A stretch of 64,000 bases of DNA from Ensifer canadensis (GCF_017488845.2 NZ_CP083370.1:2728001-2792000); one strand, 5' to 3'; positions 53,921 through 62,943 are shown, numbered from the stretch's first letter. Notes: generated by a model from the sequence alone, not told the origin. A program made the numbers and translations.

Positions 53921-55477
53921 ATGACGAGCGGCATCCACCACATCACGCTGATTGCTCGCAAGGTGCAAGCGAACGTCGATTTCTACGTCGGCTTCCTCGG
54001 CCTGCGCCTGGTAAAGCGAACCGGCGGCTACGAGGATGCCACCCAGCTCCATCTCTTCTACGGCGACGCTGAGGGCTCCCCCGGCTCGCTTGTGACCTTC
54101 CTGATGTGGGAGGACGGCGCACCCGGCCGCGTTGGCCACGGCCAGCCAAGCGAGATCGCCTTTGCCATCGCGCCGGAAAGCATCGGCTTCTGGCTGACGC
54201 GGGCGCTCCAGTACAACATCAAGATTTCCGGTCCTGCCCAGGAATTCGGCGAACCGGTGCTGCGGCTCAAGGATCCCGACGGCGTCATCGTCAAGCTCGT
54301 GGGAACCAATGCGCTTTCGGCAGCGGCACCATGGAGCACGCGCGACATTCCCCAGGCAGACGCGATCCGGCGCCTGCGCGGAGCGACGATCCTGACGGAG
54401 CAGCCGGCCGACTCCGCCCGTTTTCTCGCGGAGCACTTCGGCTATAGCGAAACCGGCGCCACCGACACGATCCGCCGCTTCACCTCGCAATCGGGCGACA
54501 TCATCGACGTGCGCGACGCCACCGGTTTCTGGACATCGGCACCCGGCACCGGCACGATCGACCATATCGCCTTTCGCGCCCCGGACAAGGAAACCGTTCT
54601 GAAGGTCCGCGACGACCTCAAACGTGACGATGCCGGCGTCATCAACGCCCACGACCGCAAATACTTCTATTCGCTTTATGTCCGCGAACCCGGCGGCTCG
54701 CTCTACGAGTTTGCAACCGACAAGCCCGGCTTCACCGTCGACGAGCCGAAGGAGACGCTCGGCACGGAGCTGTTCATCCCCGCCCATTTTGCCGACCGCA
54801 CTGCGGAAACGCTGGTCAGCTTGCCGCAGTTCGCGCTGCCGGGGGAGCCGCGCCTGGCGGAGCGGGACCTGCCCTTCGTTCATCGCTTCTATCATCCGGA
54901 GACGCCCGACGACCGCACCTTCGTGCTCCTGCACGGCAGCGGCGGCAACGAGACGCAGCTTCTGCACCTCGCCCATCAGGTGGATCACGACGCCACGCTG
55001 CTCGGCGTTCGCGGTCGCTCCACCGAAGAAGGCTCGCCGCGCTGGTTCCGGCGCTATTCCTCGACCACCTTCGACCAGAGGGATGCGCGCTCGGAGGCCG
55101 ACGCCTTTGCGGCCTTTCTTGAAGGCGCGCGCGATGGCTACGGTATCGATCTCTCAAAGGCCGTTTTCATCGGCTATTCCAACGGCGCCAACCTGCTGGG
55201 CGCGCTGATGACCTTGCATCCAGGCCTGATCCGGCAGGTGGTGTTGATGCGCTCGATGGTGGTTCTCGACGATATGCCGACGCCCGATCTCGCCGGCACG
55301 AACATCCTGCTTTTGACGGGCAAGAGCGACGGCTACGGCCAGTTTGCGCCGCGCCTCAAAACTGAGCTGGAGAAGACCGGCGCCAGGCTCACGGCCATCG
55401 ATCTCGACATGGGGCATGAAATCGGCGCTCCCGATATCGCTGCCATCCAGCAATGGCTGACAGAAAACAGCGTCTGA
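53921..55477 (+). CDS. Fusion of VOC ring-cleaving dioxygenase (MhqO-like) and carboxylesterase (MhqD-like)
   Basis: Two-part enzyme of 518 aa. Residues 1-300 hold a pair of VOC domains like MhqO/MhqA extradiol-type dioxygenases ([50 protein letters not shown]). Residues 325-518 are an alpha/beta hydrolase of the MhqD/YodD type with Ser420 (GYSNGAN), Asp470 (GKSDGYG) and His499 (MGHEIG). In Bacillus the two activities are separate proteins of the methylhydroquinone/quinone resistance regulon. The fusion suggests coupled ring opening and hydrolysis. The start at 53921 has GGGAGACG upstream. Confidence 0.88.
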   Translation: MTSGIHHITLIARKVQANVDFYVGFLGLRLVKRTGGYEDATQLHLFYGDAEGSPGSLVTFLMWEDGAPGRVGHGQPSEIAFAIAPESIGFWLTRALQYNIKISGPAQEFGEPVLRLKDPDGVIVKLVGTNALSAAAPWSTRDIPQADAIRRLRGATILTEQPADSARFLAEHFGYSETGATDTIRRFTSQSGDIIDVRDATGFWTSAPGTGTIDHIAFRAPDKETVLKVRDDLKRDDAGVINAHDRKYFYSLYVREPGGSLYEFATDKPGFTVDEPKETLGTELFIPAHFADRTAETLVSLPQFALPGEPRLAERDLPFVHRFYHPETPDDRTFVLLHGSGGNETQLLHLAHQVDHDATLLGVRGRSTEEGSPRWFRRYSSTTFDQRDARSEADAFAAFLEGARDGYGIDLSKAVFIGYSNGANLLGALMTLHPGLIRQVVLMRSMVVLDDMPTPDLAGTNILLLTGKSDGYGQFAPRLKTELEKTGARLTAIDLDMGHEIGAPDIAAIQQWLTENSV

Positions 55478-55540
55478 GGGCTCGCGGACGAAGGAAGAGT
55501 TCGCGTTGGCAGCGTAGCAGGCGCACCCTCAATTCTCTCC

Positions 55541-55645
55541 GTCATGCTCGGGCTTGACCCGAGCATCCACGGCCTCAAGGCTTTGAGCCACGTTGCACCG
55601 ACGGTGCGCGCGCAGATGGATCCTCGGGTCAAGCCAGAGGATGAC
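55541..55645. repeat. Palindromic intergenic repeat (two hairpins in inverted arrangement)
   Basis: GTCATGCTCGGGCTTGACCC begins the element and the inverted form, GGGTCAAGCCAGAGGATGAC, ends it. Each end is itself a hairpin (ATGCTCGGG / CCCGAGCAT; TCCTCGGG / CCAGAGGA with one mismatch). It is unlike the RIME copies. It lies between two convergent genes and may also act as a terminator. Confidence 0.65.
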
Positions 55646-55707
55646 AAAATTCGGTCTTTCGCCACCTCGTGGGAGGCTAGACAAGTGTCCCCTCAGGACT
55701 GAAGCCC

Positions 55708-56271
55708 TTAATTCCCACTCTTTGCCGCAGCAAAGTCTGCGAAAGCCTTGACGAAGGCGCGCAGACGGTCGCTCGCGTCCGTGTCCGTCAGCAGCCCGTC
55801 CTGATCGAACAGGCTTTCCGCGCGCGGCAGCATCAGCCGCTTGCCCGACCACAGCTCGGCGCCGAGCGTACGCATGACCGGCAGCCAGGCGTTTTGGCTG
55901 AGGATCGTGCCGAAATTGCCCGGCGACGCACCTGCGAGCGCAAAATGTCGCCCACGAAACACCTTGGCGATATCGGCCGATGGCCGGCTCAACCAATCGA
56001 TCGCGTTCTTGAAAACCCCCGGCATCGAATTGTTGTATTCGGGTGTGAACAGGATCACGCCGTCGGCTGCCATGATCTTCTGTTTCAGCGCGGTAACGGC
56101 CTCGGGGATGCCGTCCCTGGCCTCGACATCGCCGTCATAGAGCGGAATGCCATGCAGCGTCGCGGTTCCGAATTCGACACCATCGGGCGAGGCTGACGCG
56201 GCAGCCTTCATCAGGCCTGTGTTGAACGACGCCTTCCTGAGGCTTCCTGAAATGCCGAGGATTTTCACCAT
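55708..56271 (-). CDS. NADPH-dependent FMN reductase (ChrR/YieF-like)
   Basis: Flavodoxin-like reductase of 187 aa, probably cutting quinones or azo compounds by two-electron reduction. ILGISGSLRKASFNTGLMKA binds the FMN phosphate, and TPEYNNSMPGVFKNAIDWLSR is the family mark of NADPH:FMN/quinone reductases. GGGTC precedes the ATG. It lies between two MhqO-like genes, supporting a role in quinone detoxification. Flavin reductase or chromate reductase activity is also possible. Confidence 0.88.
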   Translation of the reverse strand: MVKILGISGSLRKASFNTGLMKAAASASPDGVEFGTATLHGIPLYDGDVEARDGIPEAVTALKQKIMAADGVILFTPEYNNSMPGVFKNAIDWLSRPSADIAKVFRGRHFALAGASPGNFGTILSQNAWLPVMRTLGAELWSGKRLMLPRAESLFDQDGLLTDTDASDRLRAFVKAFADFAAAKSGN

Positions 56272-56353
56272 GATCTGACCCTTTGCTGCTTGTTGCCGCC
56301 ATCATGGGTCGATGCGACGGGAAAGCCAATGGGATCAGGGGGATGTAAAACCG

Positions 56354-56380
56354 AAAAAGCCGGGGACGAGCCCCGGCTTT
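56354..56380 (-). terminator. Terminator of the MhqO-like gene
   Basis: A perfect 10-bp stem AAAGCCGGGG / CCCCGGCTTT with a 5-nt loop and a run of five A on the left, giving TTTTT on the minus strand. It lies 14 bases past the stop. Confidence 0.92.
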
Positions 56381-56393
56381 CTGCTTTTGATCG

Positions 56394-57347
56394 TTATTCC
56401 AGCGGCTTCAGCCGTGCCTCGATCTGGGCCCGCTTCGGCTCCAGGAACGGCGGCAGCGACAGGCTTTCGCCAAGCGTTTCCATCGGTTCGTCGACGGCAA
56501 ACCCCGGCCCGTCGGTGGCGATCTCGAACAGCACGCCGTTCGGCTCGCGGAAATAGAGCGAGCGGAAATAGTAGCGTTCGACCTCACCGCTCGACTGCAG
56601 GCGGAAGCCCTGCAGGCGCTCCGTCCACGCCGTCAGCGCATCTGTATCCGGCGCCCGGAAGGCGACGTGATGCACCGCGCCGGCACCCTGGCGGGCGGGC
56701 GGCAGGCCGGGCTGAACGGCCACATGCAGTTCAGCTGCGGGACCACCTTCGCCCATCGAGAACACATGCACCTGGCCCTCGCCATCCGGCGACGGATAGC
56801 GTCTTGCCTCGGTCATGTTCATCACCTGCGTCAGCACCAGCTCGGTGTTGGTGATATCAGGCACGCTGATGGTGATGGCCCCAAGACCCTTGATCTGGTG
56901 CTCGGCCGGAACCGGGCTCTTTTCCCAGGGGTGCGAGGGTGAAAGTCCGCCGTCGTCGATCAACCGGAAACGCTGGCCTTCGCCGTCTTCGAAGTCGAGA
57001 GAGATGCGGCCGTCGATTTCGCGCACATCGCCGGCGGTCACCTTCATCTCGTCGAGGCGACCCTTCCACCAGCGAACACTATCGGCACTGCCGACCCGCA
57101 GGCCGGTGCGCGAGATGCTGTGCGTGCCGCGGCCTTCGCGTCCGACCGGCCAGTCGAAGAAGGTCAGGTCCGTTCCCGGGCTCGCTTTGCCGTCGGCGTA
57201 AAACAGGTGATAGGCGGTTGTATCGTCCTGGTTGACGGTTTTCTTGACCAGGCGCAGCCCGAGAACCTTGGTGTAGAAGTGCAGGTTCTCCGGCGCGTTC
57301 GCCGTGATTGCCGTCAGATGGTGAATACCCGTCAGTTGCAAACTCAT
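56394..57347 (-). CDS. VOC-family ring-cleaving dioxygenase (MhqO/MhqA-like)
   Basis: Two-domain vicinal-oxygen-chelate protein of 317 aa, related to the N-terminal part of the fused protein at 53921. Metal-ligand positions are in [20 protein letters not shown] and [14 protein letters not shown], with the Glu in [18 protein letters not shown]. It is predicted to open dihydroxylated aromatic (hydroquinone-type) rings. GGAGG precedes the ATG at 57347. It ends in a strong terminator. Family names MhqO and MhqA come from Firmicutes and Burkholderia. Confidence 0.88.
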   Translation of the reverse strand: MSLQLTGIHHLTAITANAPENLHFYTKVLGLRLVKKTVNQDDTTAYHLFYADGKASPGTDLTFFDWPVGREGRGTHSISRTGLRVGSADSVRWWKGRLDEMKVTAGDVREIDGRISLDFEDGEGQRFRLIDDGGLSPSHPWEKSPVPAEHQIKGLGAITISVPDITNTELVLTQVMNMTEARRYPSPDGEGQVHVFSMGEGGPAAELHVAVQPGLPPARQGAGAVHHVAFRAPDTDALTAWTERLQGFRLQSSGEVERYYFRSLYFREPNGVLFEIATDGPGFAVDEPMETLGESLSLPPFLEPKRAQIEARLKPLE

Positions 57348-57465
57348 GATTGCCTCCAATGCGTGGCTTTTCTGTTGAGCACAATATGGGGCGGCACGGC
57401 GATTGCGAAAGTGGACAATGTAGAACGCAATGTTCTTCTGGAGTGAACGATCTCCGCACAACCTC

Positions 57466-57560
57466 GGAGCATTTCCAGGAAAAGCGCGAAGCAGTTCTTC
57501 GTCAGGAAATGCGTAAAACTAGGAGACAGAGCGTTTCCACGATCGTCCAAACCGGAGAAG
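57466..57560. repeat. RIME1-type element between the MhqO-like and nitrilase genes
   Basis: Begins GGAGCATTTCCAGGAAAAGC and continues to AGAGCGTTTCCACG, as in the complete copies. The right end is degraded (GGAGAAGC instead of GGAAACGCTCTA) and reaches the last codons of the nitrilase gene (stop at 57562-57564). Confidence 0.75.
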
Positions 57561-57561
57561 C

Positions 57562-58341
57562 CTACGTGCGATTGAGATCACCGAGATAGGTATTTTCCAG
57601 CCGCGAGATCGCGAAGCTCGCCGGATTGATGTCGGCAAAAATCAGCGCCTCGTGGCCGGCGTCACCCTTGGCCAGCACCTGTCCGTCCGGCGATGCGATG
57701 CGCGAGAGGCCGGCAAAGGAGAACATCGGGTCCGAGCCGCAATGGTTGATATAGGCAACGAAGACCTGGTTCTCGAAGGCGCGCGTCTGGATCATGTGGT
57801 CGGTGATGAAGGTGCCCGACCATCCGGCCGGCAGCGCCGTCGGCACCAGCACCGCTTCGGCACCCGCCAATGCCAGCCTGCGCACATTCTCAGGAAACTC
57901 GACATCGTAGCAGATCAGCATGCCACAGGTGACGCCACGGTGGGCGAACAGCCGTGTCGACGGTTTTTCGGCCCTAAACAGCGACCGCTCGTAGTCGCCG
58001 TAGAGATGCGATTTGCGGTAAACGGTCGGCGTCGCATCGCCATCGACATAGACGGCGCTGTTATAGATGTCGTTGCCATCGAGTTCGGCGAAACCGGCGA
58101 TCAGCGCGATGCCGCTTTCCCGCGAAATCTGCGCCAGGCGCCGGACGATCAGTCCATCCGCCGGCTCGGCGAGATCGCGGATCGCCCCCCCCGCGCCATA
58201 CCCGGTAAGGCCGAGTTCCGGCGTCATCAGCAGCGTCGCTTCTCTCGCAGCCGCCTCCTTCGCCGCCCGCGCAAGGCGGTCGAGATTGGTGGCGACATCG
58301 CCGCAGGCCGATTGCATCTGGAGCGCGGCGAGCTTCATCAT
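57562..58341 (-). CDS. Nitrilase/omega-amidase-family carbon-nitrogen hydrolase
   Basis: Cytosolic hydrolase of 259 aa with the Glu-Lys-Cys triad: Glu42 (TPELGLTGYG), Lys110 (YRKSHLYGDYER) and Cys144 (LICYDVEFPE). The family cleaves amides, carbamoyl groups or nitriles. Its start overlaps the end of the upstream permease gene (ATGATGA), so it is translated from the transporter transcript. This suggests it processes the imported compound, perhaps an amide of a polyamine-like substrate. Confidence 0.88.
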   Translation of the reverse strand: MMKLAALQMQSACGDVATNLDRLARAAKEAAAREATLLMTPELGLTGYGAGGAIRDLAEPADGLIVRRLAQISRESGIALIAGFAELDGNDIYNSAVYVDGDATPTVYRKSHLYGDYERSLFRAEKPSTRLFAHRGVTCGMLICYDVEFPENVRRLALAGAEAVLVPTALPAGWSGTFITDHMIQTRAFENQVFVAYINHCGSDPMFSFAGLSRIASPDGQVLAKGDAGHEALIFADINPASFAISRLENTYLGDLNRT

Positions 58342-59138
58342 TTTCCGTCCGACGACATGGCGCCCAAAAGCTTCGGCAGGTCGCCGAAACGGGCAACGAG
58401 ACCGAAGATCACGGCGGCCGTAGTGACGAACAGGATCGTCACCGACGCCATGGTCGGCGTGTAGCCGTAGCGAAGCGCATTGAAGATCTTGATCGGCAGC
58501 GTTTCCATGGTGAAGCCGACGGTCATGTAGGCAACGATGTATTCGTTGAGCGAAAGCACGAAGGCGAACGCGTAGCCCGAGACGATATAGGGCAGGATCA
58601 GCGGCAGGACGATGGTGCGAAAGATCGTGCGCTCATCGGCCCCCATGGTCGCGGCTGCCTCGACCAGCGATCGGTCGATCGCGGTGAAGCCGAGCGACAA
58701 CGTCACCAGCGGCAGCGTCACGAAGAAGATCGCGTGGCTGACGACCGCCGTCCAGGGCTGGCCGTAGAAGCCGACCGTTGCCCAGAAGGTGAGCATGCCA
58801 AGCGCGGTGATCACGGGCGGCAGCGTAAAGGGCGCGACGCCGAGCAACTGGAAGATATTGGCCCAGGGCGCGATCCGGCGCCAGAGGAACCAGGCCAGCG
58901 GCAACGCTATCGCAACGGCAAGGGCCGCCGACAGCAACGCCAGCGTGACGGAGGCGAAAAGCGCGCTGCGCCATTCCGGATTGAGGAAGATCTCGCCGTA
59001 CCAGGACAGCGAAAAGCCCTGTGGCGGGAAAGCCAGCGTCTGCTTGGCATTGACCGATACACCGGCAACGACGATCAGCGGCAGCGCCAGGAAGAGCCCG
59101 ATCAGGAAGAAGTAGGCCTTGCGGAAGATCGAGGTCAT
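58338..59138 (-). CDS. ABC transporter permease, PotC-type
   Basis: Inner-membrane permease of 266 aa with about six helices and the EAA loop at LVEAAATMGADERTIFRTIV and LPLILPYIVSGY. It belongs to the spermidine/putrescine or Fe3+-type PotC/CysW group. The ATG at 59138 overlaps the PotB-type stop by 4 bases (ATGA), and its own stop overlaps the nitrilase start. Substrate is inferred only at family level: polyamine or another cationic/amide compound. Confidence 0.87.
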   Translation of the reverse strand: MTSIFRKAYFFLIGLFLALPLIVVAGVSVNAKQTLAFPPQGFSLSWYGEIFLNPEWRSALFASVTLALLSAALAVAIALPLAWFLWRRIAPWANIFQLLGVAPFTLPPVITALGMLTFWATVGFYGQPWTAVVSHAIFFVTLPLVTLSLGFTAIDRSLVEAAATMGADERTIFRTIVLPLILPYIVSGYAFAFVLSLNEYIVAYMTVGFTMETLPIKIFNALRYGYTPTMASVTILFVTTAAVIFGLVARFGDLPKLLGAMSSDGK

Positions 59139-59989
59139 ACCGCTTCTCCCTTGCGTCCGGCAATCACGGTCAGCGCCACGAGCCCGAGCGTCACCAGCAC
59201 CAGGAACACCGCCATGGCCGCGGCAAAAGGCATGTTCGACTGGTAGATCGCCTGGTCGGTGATCAGCACCGACAGGGTCCAATGCTGCGGCCGGCCGAGC
59301 AGCTGCGGCAGCAGGTAGGAACCGAGCGCGAAGATGAACACCATGATCAGCGTTGCAGTGATGGTGTTTCTGAGCGCCGGCACGACGACGGTGAAGAAGG
59401 CTTTGAGCGGCGATGCGCCAAGCGTCCGGGCAGCCTCCGTCAGGGTCGGGTCAAGCCGCACAAGTGCCGGGAAAAGCACCAGCACCGTATAGGGGAAAGC
59501 CTGGTAGACCATGCCGGTCAGCACCGCGCCGAAACTCGGGGTCAGTGCCTTCGCCTCGCTCATGATGCCGAGCGCCACCAGAATGTTGGTAATGCCGGCC
59601 GTGCGAGAGAACAGCGTCGACCAGGCAAAGCCGATGATGACTTCCGACAGCGACAGGATCGACAGGAGCGCCACGAGCCAGAGCACCTGCACCTTTCGTC
59701 CCATGCGGGTCAGCATGTAGGTAAAGGGCAGCGCCAGCACGACGCAGCAGATCGCCACGGTGATGGCGAGCAGCAGCGAAAAGCCGAGCACACCGCCGAA
59801 GAAGGCGGAGAGGAAGCGCGCATAATTGTCGAAGACGAAGGCCGGCGTGTAGAAGCCGCCCTGCTGGCGCTGGAAGAAGCTGACGGCGATCATGGTGCCG
59901 AAGGGCACGACGAAGAAGATCGTCAGCATCGCCGCGGGAAAGAGGAGCGGCGCGTAATCGCCAAGGGTCTGGGGCGGTTCGCGTCTCAT
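59135..59989 (-). CDS. ABC transporter permease, PotB-type
   Basis: Inner-membrane permease of 284 aa with helices such as LLFPAAMLTIFFVVPFGTMI and the EAA loop at LTEAARTLGASPLKAFFTVV. The start at 59989 is chosen because it overlaps the ATPase stop as ATGA. An ATG at 60007 would run further into that gene. It pairs with the PotC-type permease downstream. Confidence 0.87.
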   Translation of the reverse strand: MRREPPQTLGDYAPLLFPAAMLTIFFVVPFGTMIAVSFFQRQQGGFYTPAFVFDNYARFLSAFFGGVLGFSLLLAITVAICCVVLALPFTYMLTRMGRKVQVLWLVALLSILSLSEVIIGFAWSTLFSRTAGITNILVALGIMSEAKALTPSFGAVLTGMVYQAFPYTVLVLFPALVRLDPTLTEAARTLGASPLKAFFTVVVPALRNTITATLIMVFIFALGSYLLPQLLGRPQHWTLSVLITDQAIYQSNMPFAAAMAVFLVLVTLGLVALTVIAGRKGEAV

Positions 59990-61023
59990 TTCTTCAACAC
60001 CACGCAAACGTCGGGGGTAAGCGCAATGCCGACCTCCTGGCCGACGGTGACGTCTGGCCGGCCGCGCGGCGTCGAGACCGCGACGATCTGCCGGCCGGCA
60101 ATGTCGACGAAGGTTTCGATCGTGCCGCCGAGATCGCGCACAAAGGTGACCTTGCCAGTGAGTGCGCCGGCACCGGGTGCGGTCAGGTGCACATCTTCAG
60201 GACGAACCGACAGCGTTCCCTTGGAAGCGCCTGCAGGCAATGCAAGGCCGGCAATCGGCTGCCCCAGCACCTCGACGCGGCCGGCACTGTCGGCCTGCAC
60301 CTCGAGAAGATTGGTCTGGCCGATGAAGTCGGCGACGAAGCTGTCGGCGGGGCGGCGATAGATCTCGATCGGCGACGCGGCCTGGCGGATCTCGCCACCG
60401 TTCATCACGACGACCGTGTCGGCCATGGTCATCGCTTCGCGCTGGTCGTGGGTAACGACGATGGTGGTGATGCCGAGCTTCTGCTGCAGCTGGCGCAATT
60501 CCACCTGCATCGCCTCGCGCAGCTTGGCGTCGAGTGCCGACAGCGGCTCATCGAGAAGGAAAAGTTTGGGCGAGATCGCCAGTGCGCGCGCGATCGCGAC
60601 ACGCTGGCGCTGGCCGCCTGAAAGTTTGGCAACGGGCCTGTCGGCATAACCGGTCAGATGGATCATCGACAGCAGTTCGTCGACGCGCTTCTTCTGGTCT
60701 TCCTTTGCCGCACCGCGGATGCGCAAGGGGTAGGCGATGTTCTCGCCGACGGTCAGATGCGGGAAAAGCGCCAGCGACTGAAACACCATGCCGAGATTGC
60801 GCTTGTGCGTCGGCACATGGGTGATGTCGTCGCCATCAAGTTGGATCGCCCCGCCGGTCGGCAGGTCAAGGCCGGCGATCATGCGCAAAAGCGTGGTCTT
60901 GCCGCAACCGGACGGGCCGAGCATGCAGACGAACGTCCCGTGCGGCACGTTGAGGTCGACATTGTTGACGGCTCTGAAGGATCCGAATTCCTTGACGACG
61001 TTTTGAAGGGCGAGTCCGGACAT
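59986..61023 (-). CDS. ABC transporter ATP-binding protein, PotA-type
   Basis: ATPase of 345 aa. Walker A GPSGCGKTTLLRMIAG (about 37-52), the signature LSGGQRQRVAIARAL (about 134-148), Walker B LFLLDEPLSALDAK and VTHDQREAMTM. A TOBE domain (about 275-345) is at the C-terminus, as in PotA/MalK-like ATPases. GGAGAGAC precedes the ATG. It lies after the binding-protein gene with two hairpins in the gap. Confidence 0.92.
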   Translation of the reverse strand: MSGLALQNVVKEFGSFRAVNNVDLNVPHGTFVCMLGPSGCGKTTLLRMIAGLDLPTGGAIQLDGDDITHVPTHKRNLGMVFQSLALFPHLTVGENIAYPLRIRGAAKEDQKKRVDELLSMIHLTGYADRPVAKLSGGQRQRVAIARALAISPKLFLLDEPLSALDAKLREAMQVELRQLQQKLGITTIVVTHDQREAMTMADTVVVMNGGEIRQAASPIEIYRRPADSFVADFIGQTNLLEVQADSAGRVEVLGQPIAGLALPAGASKGTLSVRPEDVHLTAPGAGALTGKVTFVRDLGGTIETFVDIAGRQIVAVSTPRGRPDVTVGQEVGIALTPDVCVVLKK

Positions 61024-61042
61024 TGTCTCTCCGCGGGATAGT

Positions 61043-61130
61043 CCCCTCCCGTCTGCGGGAGGGGTGGCAAGGGAGACGATGCCCCCTTTCGTTTAAGCTC
61101 CGGCCCTCCCCTTTAAAAAAGCGGAGGGCC
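61043..61130 (-). promoter_or_regulatory. Two hairpins between binding-protein and ATPase genes
   Basis: A perfect 9-bp stem CCCCTCCCG / CGGGAGGGG with a 4-nt loop at 61043-61064, and an 8-bp stem GGCCCTCC / GGAGGGCC with a 13-nt A/T-rich loop at 61102-61130. Neither ends in a T-run. They may protect the upstream binding-protein mRNA from decay and reduce read-through. Confidence 0.5.
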
Positions 61131-61142
61131 AACGTCTTGTCA

Positions 61143-62222
61143 TCAGCCGACGATCAGCTCGGTCCACTTCTGGTTGAGCCAATCGGACTTGGACTGATAA
61201 AGGTCGTAGCGCGGCACGATCGGCTCGATGTCAGACGAAACGGCTGCAAATTCCTTATCCGTCAGATCGGTGACTTCGCGCTTGACGGTCGGCGACGTGC
61301 CGACCTTGCGCGACAGGGTCGCCTGGATCGAAGGCTGGCACATGTAGTCGATGAAGACATGGGCTTCCTCGGACTTCTGCGAGGCGCGCGACAGTGCCCA
61401 GCAACCGGAATCCTGGATGCCGCCTTCCTTCGGGAAGGTCGAGCGCACCGGATTGCCGTCGGCGGCCGCAAGGCCGGTCACGTCGTGATAGTACTGGCCC
61501 ATCGGGATTTCACCCGACTTCAGCGACTGCTCGAACTGTGCCTCGTCGCGGTACCAGAGCCGGACGTTCGGCTTAACCTCGGCGAGCTTTTCGAAGACCT
61601 TGAGGATGCCCTCTTCGGTATCAAGCGCATTGGTGCCGCCGAAGTAGGTCTTGGCGGTCACTTCCAGTAGGAAGGAGTTGGAAACCAGCGCCAGCAGGCC
61701 CAGCTTGTCGGCATTTGCCGGATCCCAGAACGCGGACCAGGAGGTCGGCGCTTCCTTGTAGACATCGGTGTTGGTGACCAGCGTGATGTACCAGGACACG
61801 GCCCCGATGCCGGCAACGCGGCCATCCGGATATTTGTTGACGAAGCGGTCGAGCAGGTTCGAGCTGTTCTTGATCTTCGCCATGTCGATCGGCGTCCACA
61901 GCTCGGTCGACTGTCCCTTGAGCATCGCCACCTGCGACATCATCGAAACGTCGGCCGGCGCCTGGCCGGCGCGTGCGGCCTGCTCCAGCTGAACGAGCCA
62001 GGCTTCGCCGGTCGGCTCGGCGATCGATTCGATCGCAATGCCCGTCGCCTTGGTGAATTCCGGGAAGATGTTCTTGTCGAACGAGGTTTTGAAATAGCCG
62101 CCGTAAACGCCGACCTTCAGCGACTTGTCCTGGGCGCGCAGTACCGAGGGCATCGCCAGCATCGAAGCGCCGGCAAGACCCGCGCCGAGCAGCGTGCGGC
62201 GCTTGATGGAAGTGGTGATCAT
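61143..62222 (-). CDS. ABC transporter substrate-binding protein, PotD-type, Tat signal
   Basis: Periplasmic binding protein, 359 aa. The N-terminus has a twin-arginine signal (IKRRTLLGAGLAGASMLAMP, cleaved near VLRA), so it is probably exported folded. The mature protein starts KSLKVGVYGGYFKTSFDKN, followed by FPEFTKATGIAIESIAEPTG, typical of polyamine/Fe3+-type binding proteins. Two adjacent ATG codons (62225, 62222) follow AAGGAG. The second is better spaced. First gene of the binding protein-ATPase-permease-permease-nitrilase operon. Confidence 0.88.
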   Translation of the reverse strand: MITTSIKRRTLLGAGLAGASMLAMPSVLRAQDKSLKVGVYGGYFKTSFDKNIFPEFTKATGIAIESIAEPTGEAWLVQLEQAARAGQAPADVSMMSQVAMLKGQSTELWTPIDMAKIKNSSNLLDRFVNKYPDGRVAGIGAVSWYITLVTNTDVYKEAPTSWSAFWDPANADKLGLLALVSNSFLLEVTAKTYFGGTNALDTEEGILKVFEKLAEVKPNVRLWYRDEAQFEQSLKSGEIPMGQYYHDVTGLAAADGNPVRSTFPKEGGIQDSGCWALSRASQKSEEAHVFIDYMCQPSIQATLSRKVGTSPTVKREVTDLTDKEFAAVSSDIEPIVPRYDLYQSKSDWLNQKWTELIVG

Positions 62223-62295
62223 CATCTTTCTCCTTTGTTTCGGCGGTGATCCGCCTTGTTCCCTGTTCTCTTTGATTTCTTGCACATTTTCGGTC

Positions 62296-62943
62296 TCAGT
62301 GCGCGGGCATTTTGCGTTCCAGCATGCGTGCATATTGTGTCAGCGGATAACACAGCACGAAGAAGATCACCGCGACCAGCCCATAGACCGTGAAAGGTTC
62401 GAAGGTTGCATTATTGATCGCATTGGCGGTTCTGAGAAGCTCCTCGAAGCCGATGATCGACGTCAGCGCCGTGCTCTTGATGAGCTGGACGAGGAAGCCG
62501 ACAGCCGGCGGCCGGGTGATCGCGAACGCCTGCGGCAGGATCACCAGGCGCAGTTCCTGCAGGCGATGCAGCCCGAGGCTGGCGCCGGCATCCCACTGGC
62601 CGGCCGGCAGGGCTTCGACGCCGCCGCGCCAGATCTCGGCAAGATAGGCGCTGGCATAGAAGGTCAACCCCAATGCTGCCGCGGTCCATGGCTCGATGCG
62701 AAAGCCAAGCATCGGCAGACCGAAGAACATCAGGAACAGTTGCATCAACAACGGCGTGCCCTGAAACAGCGCGATGTAGCCCGAGCCGAACCGACGCAGC
62801 CACTTCTGTTTCGATATGCGCGCAAACAGGATCATCAGGCCGACGGCAGCCCCACCGGCAAAGGCGACAAGCGATAGAAGCAGCGTCCAGCGGGTCGCAA
62901 ATACCAGATTGCGCAGGATGTCCCAGAAGGTGAACTCGATCAT
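62296..62943 (-). CDS. Polar amino acid ABC transporter permease (second)
   Basis: Inner-membrane permease of 215 aa of the HisMQ/GlnP group: LFQGTPLLMQLFLMFFGLPM and FYASAYLAEIWRGGVEALP are family marks, and GQWDAGASLGLHRLQELRLV is the EAA loop. Its ATG overlaps the first permease's stop by 4 bases. There is no ATPase gene of the matching type inside the window on this side, so it probably lies elsewhere or the system borrows one. Confidence 0.88.
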   Translation of the reverse strand: MIEFTFWDILRNLVFATRWTLLLSLVAFAGGAAVGLMILFARISKQKWLRRFGSGYIALFQGTPLLMQLFLMFFGLPMLGFRIEPWTAAALGLTFYASAYLAEIWRGGVEALPAGQWDAGASLGLHRLQELRLVILPQAFAITRPPAVGFLVQLIKSTALTSIIGFEELLRTANAINNATFEPFTVYGLVAVIFFVLCYPLTQYARMLERKMPAH

